Source of the DNA: 2-02-FULL-66-14 sp037443705
GTDB taxonomy: Bacteria > Pseudomonadota > Gammaproteobacteria > Burkholderiales > SG8-39
Direction of reading: 5' to 3'
DNA length: 55,434 nt
Assembly (NCBI GenBank): GCA_037443705.1
Contig: JBBINV010000018.1
Coordinates: 1-55,434 of the forward strand
Below, in pieces: positions 42,927-50,904 of this stretch (position 1 is the stretch's first letter; every line of letters begins with the position of its first letter). The notes beneath the pieces were generated by a model that saw only the letters and a program-made list of their open reading frames with translations, searched no databases and had not been told where the DNA came from. The position numbers were made by a program, and so were the translations under genes.

Positions 42927-43244
42927 ATGTATGCGGTGATTCAGTCCGGCGGCAAGCAGTATCGCGTCAGGGCGGGCGATTCGGTGCGCGTCGAGCTGCT
43001 GCCGGCACAGGTCGGGAGCGCGGTCTCGTTCGGCCAGGTGCTGATGGTGGGCGAAGGCGAGAACGCGCGCATCGGAGCGCCGTTCGTGGCCGGCGCCCAG
43101 GTGAAAGCGACGGTGACGGCGCACGGCCGCGGCGACAAGGTAAGGATCTTCAAGCTGCGCCGGCGCAAGCATTTCCAGAAGACGCAGGGGCACCGGCAGT
43201 CCTATACCGAGGTGCGCATCGACGACATCGTCGCCGGCGCCTGA
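42927..43244 (+). CDS. rplU: 50S ribosomal protein L21
   Basis: 105-residue ribosomal protein binding 23S rRNA near L20. MYAVIQSGGKQYRVRAGDSV is the invariant start, and KVRIFKLRRRKHFQKTQGHR the basic RNA-binding part. First gene of the rplU-rpmA-obgE-proB order common in Betaproteobacteria. A strong promoter precedes it; rpmA begins 18 bases downstream. Confidence 0.99.
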   Translation: MYAVIQSGGKQYRVRAGDSVRVELLPAQVGSAVSFGQVLMVGEGENARIGAPFVAGAQVKATVTAHGRGDKVRIFKLRRRKHFQKTQGHRQSYTEVRIDDIVAGA

Positions 43245-43262
43245 CGAAAGGAACGACGAGCC

Positions 43263-43520
43263 ATGGCACACAAGAAGGCGGGCGGAAGCTCGCGTAACGG
43301 CCGCGACTCCCAGGCCAAGCGCCTCGGGGTCAAGGTCTATGGCGGCGAACGCGTGAGCCCCGGTCAGATCCTGGTGCGGCAGCGCGGAACGCTCGTGCAC
43401 GCGGGCGAGAACGTGGGCATGGGACGGGACCATACGCTTTTCGCGAAGGTCGCCGGCAAGGTCGAATACGCGGTCAAGGGCGAGGACAGCAACAAGACGG
43501 TGCGCGTGGTGCCGGCCTAG
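43263..43520 (+). CDS. rpmA: 50S ribosomal protein L27
   Basis: 85-residue ribosomal protein whose N-terminal tail (AHKKAGGSSRNGRDSQAKRL) reaches the peptidyl-transferase centre. The N-terminus starts directly with AHKKAGGS, so no Firmicutes-type cleavable extension is present. AAAGGA is visible before ATG 43263. It is followed by a strong intrinsic terminator-like hairpin 23 bases after the stop, then obgE. Confidence 0.99.
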   Translation: MAHKKAGGSSRNGRDSQAKRLGVKVYGGERVSPGQILVRQRGTLVHAGENVGMGRDHTLFAKVAGKVEYAVKGEDSNKTVRVVPA

Positions 43521-43542
43521 CAGCGGCTGCCGCGACTCCGTG

Positions 43543-43573
43543 AAGCCCTATCGGAGCCGATAGGGCTTTTTTG
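43543..43573 (+). terminator. Intrinsic terminator/attenuator between rpmA and obgE
   Basis: AAGCCCTATCG (43543-43553), loop GAGC, CGATAGGGCTT (43558-43568), then a six-T run (43567-43572). It ends only 11 bases before the obgE ATG, so obgE must depend on read-through or a promoter I do not see. Confidence 0.85.
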
Positions 43574-43583
43574 TTTCCAGACC

Positions 43584-44615
43584 ATGAAATTCATCGACGA
43601 GGCGAGAATCGAGGTCCACGCCGGCAAGGGCGGCGACGGCGTCGCGTCGTTCCGGCGCGAGAAATACGTGCCGCGCGGCGGGCCGGACGGCGGAGACGGC
43701 GGCCGCGGCGGCAGCGTCTGGGCGGTCGCGGATCGCAACGTCAACACGCTGATCGACTACCGCTTCGCGCGCATCCATCGCGCCCGGGACGGCGAGAACG
43801 GCCGCGGCTCGGACCAGTACGGGCGGGCGGGCCGCGACATCGAGCTGCGCATGCCGGTGGGCACGATCGTGCGGGACGCGGCGAGCGGCGAGTTGCTCGC
43901 GGACCTCGCGCGCGACGGCAGCCGCGCGCTGCTCGCGCGCGGCGGCAAAGGGGGGCTGGGGAACCTGCACTTCAAGTCGAGCGTCAACCGGACGCCGCGC
44001 CAGTTCACCCGCGGCGAGCCGGGTGAGCATCGCATCCTCGCGCTGGAGCTGCGCGTGCTCGCGGACGTCGGGCTCCTGGGCCTGCCGAACGCGGGCAAGT
44101 CCACGTTCATCCGGGCCGTCTCGAGCGCGCGGCCCAAGGTCGCGGACTATCCGTTCACCACGCTCGATCCGTCTCTCGGCGTGGTGCGGGTCGGCCACGA
44201 TGCGAGCTTCGTGGTCGCCGACATTCCCGGGCTGATCGAGGGCGCCGCAGAGGGCGCCGGTCTCGGGCACCGGTTCCTGCGCCACCTCGGACGCACGCGG
44301 CTGCTGCTCCATCTCATCGACATCGCACCGCCCGAGGAAGGCGCCGACCCGGCGCGCGATGCGCGGGCCATCGCGCGCGAGCTGAAAAAATACGATCCGG
44401 CGCTCCACCGCAAGGCCCGGTGGCTCGTGTTCAACAAGTGCGACCTGGCCGAGGACGCTGAGGCGCGCATCGCGCGCATCGTGCGCGCGATGCGGTGGAA
44501 GGGCCCCTGGTTCAGGATCTCGGCGCTCACCGGAGCCGGATGCCGCGAGCTGTGCGCCGCCGCGCACCGCTATCTCGGGACGGAGTCGACGCACGGCGCC
44601 CGTCGCGCCGCCTGA
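43584..44615 (+). CDS. obgE: Obg/CgtA GTPase
   Basis: 343-residue GTPase acting in 50S assembly and stress control. The glycine-rich Obg domain (residues 1-157) shows GKGGDGVASFRREKYVPRGG and GGDGGRGGSVW. The G-domain has LLGLPNAGKSTFIRAVSSA (P-loop), VVADIPGLIEGAAEG (G3) and FNKCDL (G4; NKxD as NKCD). The C-terminal OCT domain is absent, as usual for short proteobacterial Obg. ATG 43584 has no Shine-Dalgarno and follows the terminator T-tract directly; proB starts 3 bases after its stop. Confidence 0.97.
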   Translation: MKFIDEARIEVHAGKGGDGVASFRREKYVPRGGPDGGDGGRGGSVWAVADRNVNTLIDYRFARIHRARDGENGRGSDQYGRAGRDIELRMPVGTIVRDAASGELLADLARDGSRALLARGGKGGLGNLHFKSSVNRTPRQFTRGEPGEHRILALELRVLADVGLLGLPNAGKSTFIRAVSSARPKVADYPFTTLDPSLGVVRVGHDASFVVADIPGLIEGAAEGAGLGHRFLRHLGRTRLLLHLIDIAPPEEGADPARDARAIARELKKYDPALHRKARWLVFNKCDLAEDAEARIARIVRAMRWKGPWFRISALTGAGCRELCAAAHRYLGTESTHGARRAA

Positions 44616-44617
44616 GC

Positions 44618-45736
44618 ATGACGCATCCCGTCGCCGCCGCGAGCACGCTCGTCGTCAAGGTCGGATCTTCGCTCGTCACCAACGATGGGCGCGGCCTCGA
44701 CGCCGAGGCGATCGCGCGCTGGGCGTCCCAGATCGCGCGGCTGCGCGCCCTCGGCAAGCGCGCGATCGTCGTCTCCTCGGGCGCGATCGCGCAAGGCATG
44801 CAGCGCCTCGGATGGAAGCGCCGCCCGCACGCGATGCACGAGCTGCAGGCGGCGGCCGCGGTCGGGCAGATGGGCCTCGTGCAGTGCTACGAGAGCTGCT
44901 TTCGCGAGCACGGTCTTGCCACCGCGCAGGTGCTCCTCACCCATGCCGACATGGCCGATCGCCAGCGCTATCTCAACGCCCGCTCCACGCTCCGCACGCT
45001 CCTCGCGCTGGGCGTGATCCCGGTAATCAACGAAAACGACACCGTGGTGACGGAGGAGATCCGTTTCGGCGACAACGACACACTCGGGGCCCTCGTCACG
45101 AACCTCGTAGAGGCCGACGCGCTCGTGATCCTCACCGACCAGGCCGGTCTTTTCGAGGCGGACCCGCGGCGGCACCCGGCCGCGAAGCTCGTTTCGGAGG
45201 CCGCGGCGGGCGAGCCGCGCCTCGAGGCGATGGCGGGCGGGACGGGGACCGGCATCGCGAGCGGAGGCATGATCACCAAGGTCCTCGCGGCCAAGCGTGC
45301 CGCGCGCAGCGGCGCGCACACCGTGATCGCCTCGGGGCGCGAACCCGACGTGCTGCTTCGCCTCGCCGCCGGCGAGCCGATCGGCACGCTGCTGCGCGCC
45401 GCGACCCAGACGCTCGCCGCGCGCAAGCAGTGGCTCGCCGACCATCTCAGGGTGAGCGGGCGCCTGCGCATCGATGCGGGCGCGTTGCGCGCGCTCGCGC
45501 GGGACGGCAAGAGCCTGCTTCCGATCGGGGTGACCGCGGTCGCCGGCGAATTCGAGCGCGGCGAGGTGGTCGCCTGCGAGGACCCGGAAGGCCGCGAGGT
45601 GGCGCGCGGACTGGTCAACTATTCCTCGGCCGAGACGCGCCGCATCATGCGCCGGCCCTCGAGCGAGATCGAGGCGGTGCTCGGCTACGTGGACGAGCCC
45701 GAGCTCATCCACCGCGACAATCTGGTACTTTTGTAG
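44618..45736 (+). CDS. proB: Glutamate 5-kinase
   Basis: 372-residue enzyme catalysing the first step of proline synthesis. The amino-acid kinase domain has STLVVKVGSSLVTNDGRGLD, VVSSGAIAQGMQRLG, INENDTVVTEEIRFGDNDTL and GTGTGIASGGMITKVLAAKR. A C-terminal PUA domain (residues about 275-365) is present, as in E. coli ProB; the allosteric proline site lies in the kinase domain. ATG 44618 comes 3 bases after the obgE stop. proA is not adjacent. Confidence 0.97.
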   Translation: MTHPVAAASTLVVKVGSSLVTNDGRGLDAEAIARWASQIARLRALGKRAIVVSSGAIAQGMQRLGWKRRPHAMHELQAAAAVGQMGLVQCYESCFREHGLATAQVLLTHADMADRQRYLNARSTLRTLLALGVIPVINENDTVVTEEIRFGDNDTLGALVTNLVEADALVILTDQAGLFEADPRRHPAAKLVSEAAAGEPRLEAMAGGTGTGIASGGMITKVLAAKRAARSGAHTVIASGREPDVLLRLAAGEPIGTLLRAATQTLAARKQWLADHLRVSGRLRIDAGALRALARDGKSLLPIGVTAVAGEFERGEVVACEDPEGREVARGLVNYSSAETRRIMRRPSSEIEAVLGYVDEPELIHRDNLVLL

Positions 45737-45739
45737 CCC

Positions 45740-46285
45740 CTAGTTGTGGCCCGCGTGCGGATGGCCGCCCAGCCGCAGCGCCTCCAGCCCTTCCGCGGCG
45801 TCGTTGATGGGCACCCGCTGCGGGCAGAAGAACTCGCGCCACAGCGCGCTGTGCCAGCGCTGAACGCTCTTCGGCTCGATCCTCCGCCACCCGGTGGCGC
45901 GCTCGGTCCAGCGGCCGTCGCTGCGGCCGAACGCGTAGACCCGGTAGGTCCCTTCACGGCAGCGGATCCCCTCGAAGCTGACGTTCTCCGCCCCCAGGGG
46001 GCTGCGCGCGACGAGCGTGTAGCGCACGACGCCGTCCTTGCCCACGGAGAGCGAAGCCCGATCGACGAAGAAGCGGAAATCGCTCGCCGCGCTCACCTCG
46101 AACTCGATCAGGTCCTCGCGCTTCGGGTAGGCCGGCAGGCGAACCTCGGCCTCGCGCCACTCGCGCTCCTCCTGCTGCCGCTCCCAGTCGCTTTTGCCTC
46201 CCGACGGAAGCTGCGGCTCGTTGGTGTTCTGCGCAGCCGCCGGCGCGCACGCGAGGGCCGCGGCAAGCGCCGCCGCGCGCCTCAG
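45740..46285 (-). CDS. CNP1-like secreted protein (probable CTG start)
   Basis: About 181 residues. I recognise a CNP1-like family pattern: PSGGKSDWERQQEEREWREA, RREDLIEF-like KREDLIEFEVSAASDFRFFV and WHSALWREFFCPQRVPINDA. No ATG, GTG or TTG is available near the N-terminus in this frame. The CTG at 46285-46283 overlaps the DUF3501 stop (CTGA). It would begin a convincing signal peptide (RRAAALAAALACAPAAAQ), so I place the start there. The product is then periplasmic. It is the third gene of a rubrerythrin, DUF3501, CNP1-like run; the proB stop on the other strand lies 3 bases beyond its end. Confidence 0.75.
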   Translation of the reverse strand: MRRAAALAAALACAPAAAQNTNEPQLPSGGKSDWERQQEEREWREAEVRLPAYPKREDLIEFEVSAASDFRFFVDRASLSVGKDGVVRYTLVARSPLGAENVSFEGIRCREGTYRVYAFGRSDGRWTERATGWRRIEPKSVQRWHSALWREFFCPQRVPINDAAEGLEALRLGGHPHAGHN

Positions 46286-46860
46286 GAAAGATCCCGCGCG
46301 AGCGATGCGCGCACCTGCGGGGTCACGACGACGCTCTCCCGGTACCCGGGGTGATCGACCCCGATCGTGATCGCGGCACCGTCGGCGAGCCGGCGGCGCA
46401 TCGGCGCCTCCAGCTCGAAGCGCAGGAAGTGGACCGAGGAGGTTTTCTCCTCGTTCTCGCGTTCGAGGTCCTCGTCCGCGATCGCGTACACGCGCGCGCA
46501 TCCGTCGACCTGCACCCAGACGCGGTCCTCGATGCCCTTCAGCTCCGCCAGCCGCCGCCGGCGCTCCTCGACCTCGGGATACTCGAGCATCAGGGTCGCC
46601 TTCCAGTTGGTGCCGTCGGGCACGAGCGGGTTGTAGGCGTCGAGTTCGCCCTGGATGCCTTCCTCCTCGAAGATGCGCTCGATGCGGAGCATCTCCTGGA
46701 TCTGGTAGCGGATCGTGAGCTCGTCCTCGAAGATGAGCGTCAGGTGCTCGCCGAGCGGCACGGAGCGCGTCTTCTTGTGCTCGATGACGCGCGCGCGAAA
46801 GGCGTCGCGCTCGCGCGCATACGCCTCCAGCGGCAACAGGCTTTCGCGTGCGATCGGCAT
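46282..46860 (-). CDS. DUF3501 protein
   Basis: 192-residue soluble protein: LPLEAYARERDAFRARVIEH, then KKTRSVPLGEHLTLIFEDEL, then IRYQIQEMLRIERIFEEEGI. This is the DUF3501 pattern, usually found next to rubrerythrin and a heterodisulfide-reductase-like Fe-S protein. The Fe-S partner is not present here. ATG 46860 shares one base with the rubrerythrin stop (TGATG), so translation is coupled. Function unknown; redox stress is suggested by the constant partner. Confidence 0.88.
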   Translation of the reverse strand: MPIARESLLPLEAYARERDAFRARVIEHKKTRSVPLGEHLTLIFEDELTIRYQIQEMLRIERIFEEEGIQGELDAYNPLVPDGTNWKATLMLEYPEVEERRRRLAELKGIEDRVWVQVDGCARVYAIADEDLERENEEKTSSVHFLRFELEAPMRRRLADGAAITIGVDHPGYRESVVVTPQVRASLARDLS

Positions 46861-47279
46861 CAGTCCTGGAGCTGGTCGAGCGCCTTCTGGAAGCGGTTGG
46901 CGTGGCTGCGCTCGGCCTTGGCCAGCGTCTCGAACCAGTCGGCAATCTCGGCGAAGCCCTCGCTGCGCGCGGTCTTGGCCATGCCCGGGTACATGTCGGT
47001 GTACTCGTGCGTCTCGCCCGCGACCGCCGCCGCGAGGTTGAGCCGGGTCTTGCCGATCGGCTTGTCGGTCGCCGGGTCGCCCACCTGCTCGAGGTACTCC
47101 AGGTGCCCGTGCGCGTGTCCGGTCTCGCCCTCCGCGGTCGAGCGGAACAGCGCCGCGACGTCGTTCTGTCCCTCGACGTCGGCCTTCGCGGCGAAGTAGA
47201 GGTAGCGGCGGTTCGCCTGCGACTCGCCCGCGAACGCGGCCTTGAGATTTTCGTGGGTCTTGGTCCCTTTCAGTTGCAT
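46860..47279 (-). CDS. Rubrerythrin-family di-iron protein (no rubredoxin domain)
   Basis: 139-residue four-helix ferritin-like peroxidase-type protein. Iron ligands of the family are visible: Glu19 (AGESQANRRY), Glu52 and His55 (EGETGHAH), Glu89 (AGETHEY), Glu123 and His126 (KAERSHANRF). The C-terminal rubredoxin CxxC domain of classical rubrerythrin is missing, so electrons must come from another carrier, perhaps fdxA. ATG 47279 has AAGGAGAC upstream. It is the first gene of the DUF3501/CNP1-like run, with an AT-rich, palindrome-containing upstream region. Confidence 0.93.
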   Translation of the reverse strand: MQLKGTKTHENLKAAFAGESQANRRYLYFAAKADVEGQNDVAALFRSTAEGETGHAHGHLEYLEQVGDPATDKPIGKTRLNLAAAVAGETHEYTDMYPGMAKTARSEGFAEIADWFETLAKAERSHANRFQKALDQLQD

Positions 47280-47335
47280 CGTCGTCTCCTTGGAATGAAC
47301 CGGTTTGCCGGCGACACGGTAGCGCCGGCGCCCGG

Positions 47336-47375
47336 ATTGCTCAAATTGATTATTGCAATATTTACGATTGCCTTC
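47336..47375. promoter_or_regulatory. AT-rich palindromic region upstream of the rubrerythrin gene
   Basis: A sharp AT-rich island in very GC-rich DNA. It holds ATTGC (47336-47340), the perfect palindrome TATTGCAATA (47351-47360) and GATTGC near 47366-47371. Repeated ATTGC/GCAAT words suggest a regulator site over the promoter; which regulator is unknown. Confidence 0.4.
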
Positions 47376-47394
47376 TGCTATTTCACGCCGCCGG

Positions 47395-48021
47395 TCAGCG
47401 CCCGAGCGCCGACTCGATCTCGGAGAACGTCCGCGCGATCTCGCCCGCCGGGGGCACCGGGACCGCCAGCTGCCGCGCCACCTGCGAGAGCGAAAAGATT
47501 CCGCGCACCATGGTGCGCCGTACCGGCCGCTCGAGCGGGCCGCGCGCCGGCAGCACTTCGTCGTCGACCACCAGGGCGTGCTGGCGCCCGGCGCGGCGCA
47601 GCGTCTCGAGCACGTGCCCGACGCGCGCGCCCTCGACGTCGGCAAGCGCCAGGACCTCGACCGTCCGCGCCGGCGTCATCACGTCCGCGACGGTCAGCTC
47701 GTCGCGCGGCATGGAGCGCTCGGCGGCCACGCGCATCGCCGTTTCGCCCAGGATGTCGGCCGCGGTAATCACGCCCAGGACCGTCTCGCGCTCATCGACC
47801 ACGAGCAGCAGCCGCACCCCGCGCGTGATCATGAACTGGTTCGCGCCCGCGATCGGCGCCTGCGGGCGGATGGTCGCGGGGCTCGCGCGCGTGAGGTCGG
47901 TCATGACCTCGAGCGCGCTCGACTCGAGCGTGACGCGCGCCGCGGGGACCTGCGTCGGGCGCCGGAAGCCCGCGCCGTCGCCGAGCTCACGAATCGGGAG
48001 TGCCTGGTATTGCCGGTCCAT
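47395..48021 (-). CDS. CBS-domain pair protein
   Basis: 208-residue protein with two CBS motifs: residues about 37-100 (DLTRASPATIRPQAPIAGAN, then RLLLVVDERETVLGVITAAD) and about 110-185 (VADVMTP and QHALVVDDEVLPARG). These probably sense an adenine nucleotide. No enzyme or transporter domain is attached. Its start lies inside rppH (35-base overlap), so it is expressed with RppH. Role unknown; similar CBS proteins are common in Betaproteobacteria. Confidence 0.85.
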   Translation of the reverse strand: MDRQYQALPIRELGDGAGFRRPTQVPAARVTLESSALEVMTDLTRASPATIRPQAPIAGANQFMITRGVRLLLVVDERETVLGVITAADILGETAMRVAAERSMPRDELTVADVMTPARTVEVLALADVEGARVGHVLETLRRAGRQHALVVDDEVLPARGPLERPVRRTMVRGIFSLSQVARQLAVPVPPAGEIARTFSEIESALGR

Positions 48022-48529
48022 GCACCGCCTCCCGGCGCCGCGCCCGCGGCCGCCGGTCCGCCTCGAGGAACCGGTGCAGCTCCGAGAGCGCCTCGCGGTA
48101 GACCTCGCGCTTGAAATCGATCACCGCCTCGAGCGGAACCCAGTAATCGTGCCAGCGCCACGCGTCGAACTCGGGATGGCCGCTCGCGCGCAACTTCACG
48201 TCGCAGTCGCGTCCGATCATGCGCAGCAGGTACCAGATCTGCTTCTGGCCGCGGTAGGTGCCGCGCCAGTCGCGCCGGATCCACTGCTCGGGCACCTGGT
48301 AGCGCAGCCACTGGCGCGTGCGCCCGAGGATGCGCACGTGGTCGGGGCGCAGGCCGATTTCCTCCTCGAGCTCGCGGTACATCGCCTGCTCGGGAGACTC
48401 GCCTGACTTGATGCCGCCCTGCGGGAACTGCCACGCGTGCTGGTGGACGCGCTTGCCCCAGAACACCTCGTTGCGCGCGTTCGCCAGGACGATCGCGACG
48501 TTCGGCCGGTAGCCGTCCCTGTCGAGCAT
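47987..48529 (-). CDS. rppH: RNA pyrophosphohydrolase
   Basis: 180-residue Nudix enzyme that removes pyrophosphate from 5'-triphosphate mRNA and so starts decay. MLDRDGYRPNVAIVLANARN and VFWGKRVHQHAWQFPQGGIK are the RppH-type start; the Nudix box reads GGIKSGESPEQAMYRELEEE followed by IGL. The last 25 residues are basic (RRPRARRREAVHGP), partly overlapping the next gene. ATG 48529, with AGAGGGG upstream, is divergent from proS, the usual neighbour in Betaproteobacteria. Confidence 0.96.
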   Translation of the reverse strand: MLDRDGYRPNVAIVLANARNEVFWGKRVHQHAWQFPQGGIKSGESPEQAMYRELEEEIGLRPDHVRILGRTRQWLRYQVPEQWIRRDWRGTYRGQKQIWYLLRMIGRDCDVKLRASGHPEFDAWRWHDYWVPLEAVIDFKREVYREALSELHRFLEADRRPRARRREAVHGPAIPGTPDS

Positions 48530-48601
48530 AACGCCACCGCCCCTCTAAGCTAGAATTCGGCTTCGATTTTTCCACAGCCGGGCGGCAAACTCAACGCGCG
48601 C

Positions 48602-50311
48602 ATGCGCAGCTCGCAGTACTTCGTCGCCACGATCAAGGAGGCGCCCGCCGAGGCCGAACTCGCGAGCCACAAGCTGATGCTGCGCGCGGGGCTGATCCGG
48701 CGCCTCGGATCGGGCCTGTACACGTGGATGCCGCTCGGGCTTCGCGTGCTGCGCAAGGTCGAGGCCGTGGTGCGCGAGGAGATGAACCGGGCCGGGGCCC
48801 TCGAAGTGCAGATGCCGTGCGTCATCCCGGCCGAGCTCTGGCAGGAGACCGGCCGCTGGGACGCGTTCGGGCCGCAGATGCTTCGCATCAAGGACCGGCA
48901 CGAGCGCGATTTCCTGTTCGGCCCCACGCACGAAGAGGTCATCACCGACATCGTGCGCCGCGAGGTGAAGAGCTACCGCGAGCTGCCGGTGCACTTCTAC
49001 CAGATGCACACCAAGTTCCGCGACGAGATCCGGCCGCGCTTCGGCGTCATGCGGGCGCGCGAGTTCCTGATGAAGGACGGGTACTCGTTCCACGCCGACT
49101 ACGCCGACCTCGAGCGCGAGTACCGCAGCATGTACGACACCTACGCGCGCATCTTCACGCGCCTGGGGTTGAAGTTCCGCGCGGTCGCCGCCGACACGGG
49201 CGCCATCGGCGGCACCGGCTCGCACGAGTTCCACGTCCTTGCGGATTCGGGCGAGGACGCGATCGCGTGGTGCCCGGATTCGGGCTACGCGGCGAATGTC
49301 GAGCTGGCCGAAGCGCTGGCGCCGGGCCGACCGAGGCCCGCGCCGCGGGAGCCGATGCGAAAAGTCCCGACTCCCGGCAGGAAGACCTGTGAGGAAGTCG
49401 CGGCGCTTCTGCGCCTCCCGCTCGAGCGCACCGTGAAGGCGATCGCGGTGATGCACGACCACGATCTCGCGCTCCTGCTCGTTCGCGGCGACCACAGCCT
49501 GAACGAGCTCAAGGCCGCCAGGGTCCCGGGGCTGGATCCGTTCCGCTTCGCGACCGACGGGGAAATCGCGGCGTGCCTGGGCTGCCGGCCCGGCTACATC
49601 GGGCCGGTCGGCGCGCGCGTACGAGTAATCGCCGACCGCACCGTCGCGGCGACGGCCGACTTCGTGTGCGGCGCGAACGAGGAAGGCGCCCACCTCGCGG
49701 GGGTGAACTGGGGCCGCGATTGCCCCGAGCCCGAGGTGCACGACATCCGCAACGTCGTGGAGGGCGACGCTTCGCCGGACGGCAAGGGCGCGCTGAAGAT
49801 CCAGCGCGGCATCGAGGTCGGCCACATCTTTCAGCTGCGCACCAAGTATTCCGAGGCGATGAAGGCGGTGTACCTCGACGACAAGGGCGCGACCCGCCCG
49901 ATGGAGATGGGCTGCTACGGAATCGGGGTGACGCGCATCGTCGCCGCCGCAATCGAACAGAACCACGACGAGCGCGGGATCGCGTTCCCGCCGCCGATGG
50001 CGCCGTTCGCGGCGTGCCTCGTGCCGATCGGCTATCACAAGAGCGCCGCCGTGCGCGAGGCGGCCGACGCCCTGTACGCGCGACTCGCGGCGGCAGGCGT
50101 GGACCTGCTGATGGACGACCGCGACGCGCGCCCCGGGGTGCTGTTCGCCGACATGGACCTGATCGGCGTGCCCCACCGCCTGGTGATCTCCGAGCGCAGC
50201 CTCGCCGCCGGGCAGCTCGAATACAAGGGCCGGCGCGAAGCCTCGCCCCGAAACGTGCCGCTCGACGAGGCCGAGCGCTTCCTCGCGTCGCTCCTCGCCG
50301 CCGCGCCATGA
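48602..50311 (+). CDS. proS: Prolyl-tRNA synthetase (bacterial type with editing insertion)
   Basis: 569-residue class II aminoacyl-tRNA synthetase. Motif 1 lies around LGLRVLRKVEAVVREEMNRA, motif 2 around FRDEIRPRFGVMRAREFLMK and motif 3 near EMGCYGIGVTRIVAAAIEQN. Between motifs 2 and 3 (residues about 225-405) is the INS editing domain (KTCEEVAALLRLPLERTVKA), which clears mischarged alanine. The C-terminal anticodon-binding domain follows. ATG 48602 is next to a GCGCGC stretch with no strong Shine-Dalgarno. Its cognate tRNA-Pro(CGG) gene is also in the window (41781-41857). The stop overlaps the following gene by ATGA. Confidence 0.98.
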   Translation: MRSSQYFVATIKEAPAEAELASHKLMLRAGLIRRLGSGLYTWMPLGLRVLRKVEAVVREEMNRAGALEVQMPCVIPAELWQETGRWDAFGPQMLRIKDRHERDFLFGPTHEEVITDIVRREVKSYRELPVHFYQMHTKFRDEIRPRFGVMRAREFLMKDGYSFHADYADLEREYRSMYDTYARIFTRLGLKFRAVAADTGAIGGTGSHEFHVLADSGEDAIAWCPDSGYAANVELAEALAPGRPRPAPREPMRKVPTPGRKTCEEVAALLRLPLERTVKAIAVMHDHDLALLLVRGDHSLNELKAARVPGLDPFRFATDGEIAACLGCRPGYIGPVGARVRVIADRTVAATADFVCGANEEGAHLAGVNWGRDCPEPEVHDIRNVVEGDASPDGKGALKIQRGIEVGHIFQLRTKYSEAMKAVYLDDKGATRPMEMGCYGIGVTRIVAAAIEQNHDERGIAFPPPMAPFAACLVPIGYHKSAAVREAADALYARLAAAGVDLLMDDRDARPGVLFADMDLIGVPHRLVISERSLAAGQLEYKGRREASPRNVPLDEAERFLASLLAAAP

Positions 50312-50901
50312 GGTGCCGGCTCGCGCTTGCGCTGCTTCTCGCGCCGCTGCCGGCGCTCGGGGGCGCGCAGCGCAACGAGCCGATCGATCCCGCCGTGCTT
50401 CAGACGCTCACCGCGCAGATCGCCGACCGGGCCGCGCCGTATTTCAATTTCAGGAACCCGGAGGACGGACACCGCTGGGTTCACGCCATGTCCGAGCGCC
50501 TTCGCAAGCGCGTCCCGGACCGCAAGACGCGCATCGAGCTGCTCAAGACGCTCCAGTACGAAGCCACCCGCGCCGGTCTCGACCCGCAGCTCGTTCTCGG
50601 CCTGATCGAAGTGGAATCCGGCTTCCGCAAGTACGCCGTGTCGATCGCTGGCGCGCGCGGCTACATGCAGGTGATGCCGTTCTGGACTTCCGTCTTCAAG
50701 CGCCCGCGGGACAACCTCTTCAGCCTGCGGACGAACCTTCGCTACGGCTGCGTCATCCTGCGCTACTACCTCGATCTGGAGAACGGGGACTATTTCCGCG
50801 CGCTCGGGCGCTACAACGGCAGCCTCGGTCGCGCCGAGTACCCGAACGCGGTGCACGCGGGCTGGCGCGGGCGCTGGAAGTACGACGGCCCCACGGGCTG
50901 A
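50308..50901 (+). CDS. Secreted lytic transglycosylase, SLT domain
   Basis: 197 residues with a signal peptide (RCRLALALLLAPLPALGGAQ). The SLT domain has the catalytic Glu in LVLGLIEVESGFRKYAVS, then GARGYMQVMPFWTSV and LRYGCVILRYYLDLENGDYF, ending in ALGRYNGSLGRAEYPN. It cuts peptidoglycan to 1,6-anhydro-muropeptides in the periplasm, the substrates later handled by AmpD. The start overlaps the proS stop; DUF58 follows after 3 bases, so it is part of a wall/secretion-related run with DUF58, TgpA-like and MltB. Confidence 0.92.
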   Translation: MRCRLALALLLAPLPALGGAQRNEPIDPAVLQTLTAQIADRAAPYFNFRNPEDGHRWVHAMSERLRKRVPDRKTRIELLKTLQYEATRAGLDPQLVLGLIEVESGFRKYAVSIAGARGYMQVMPFWTSVFKRPRDNLFSLRTNLRYGCVILRYYLDLENGDYFRALGRYNGSLGRAEYPNAVHAGWRGRWKYDGPTG

Positions 50902-50904
50902 CCG

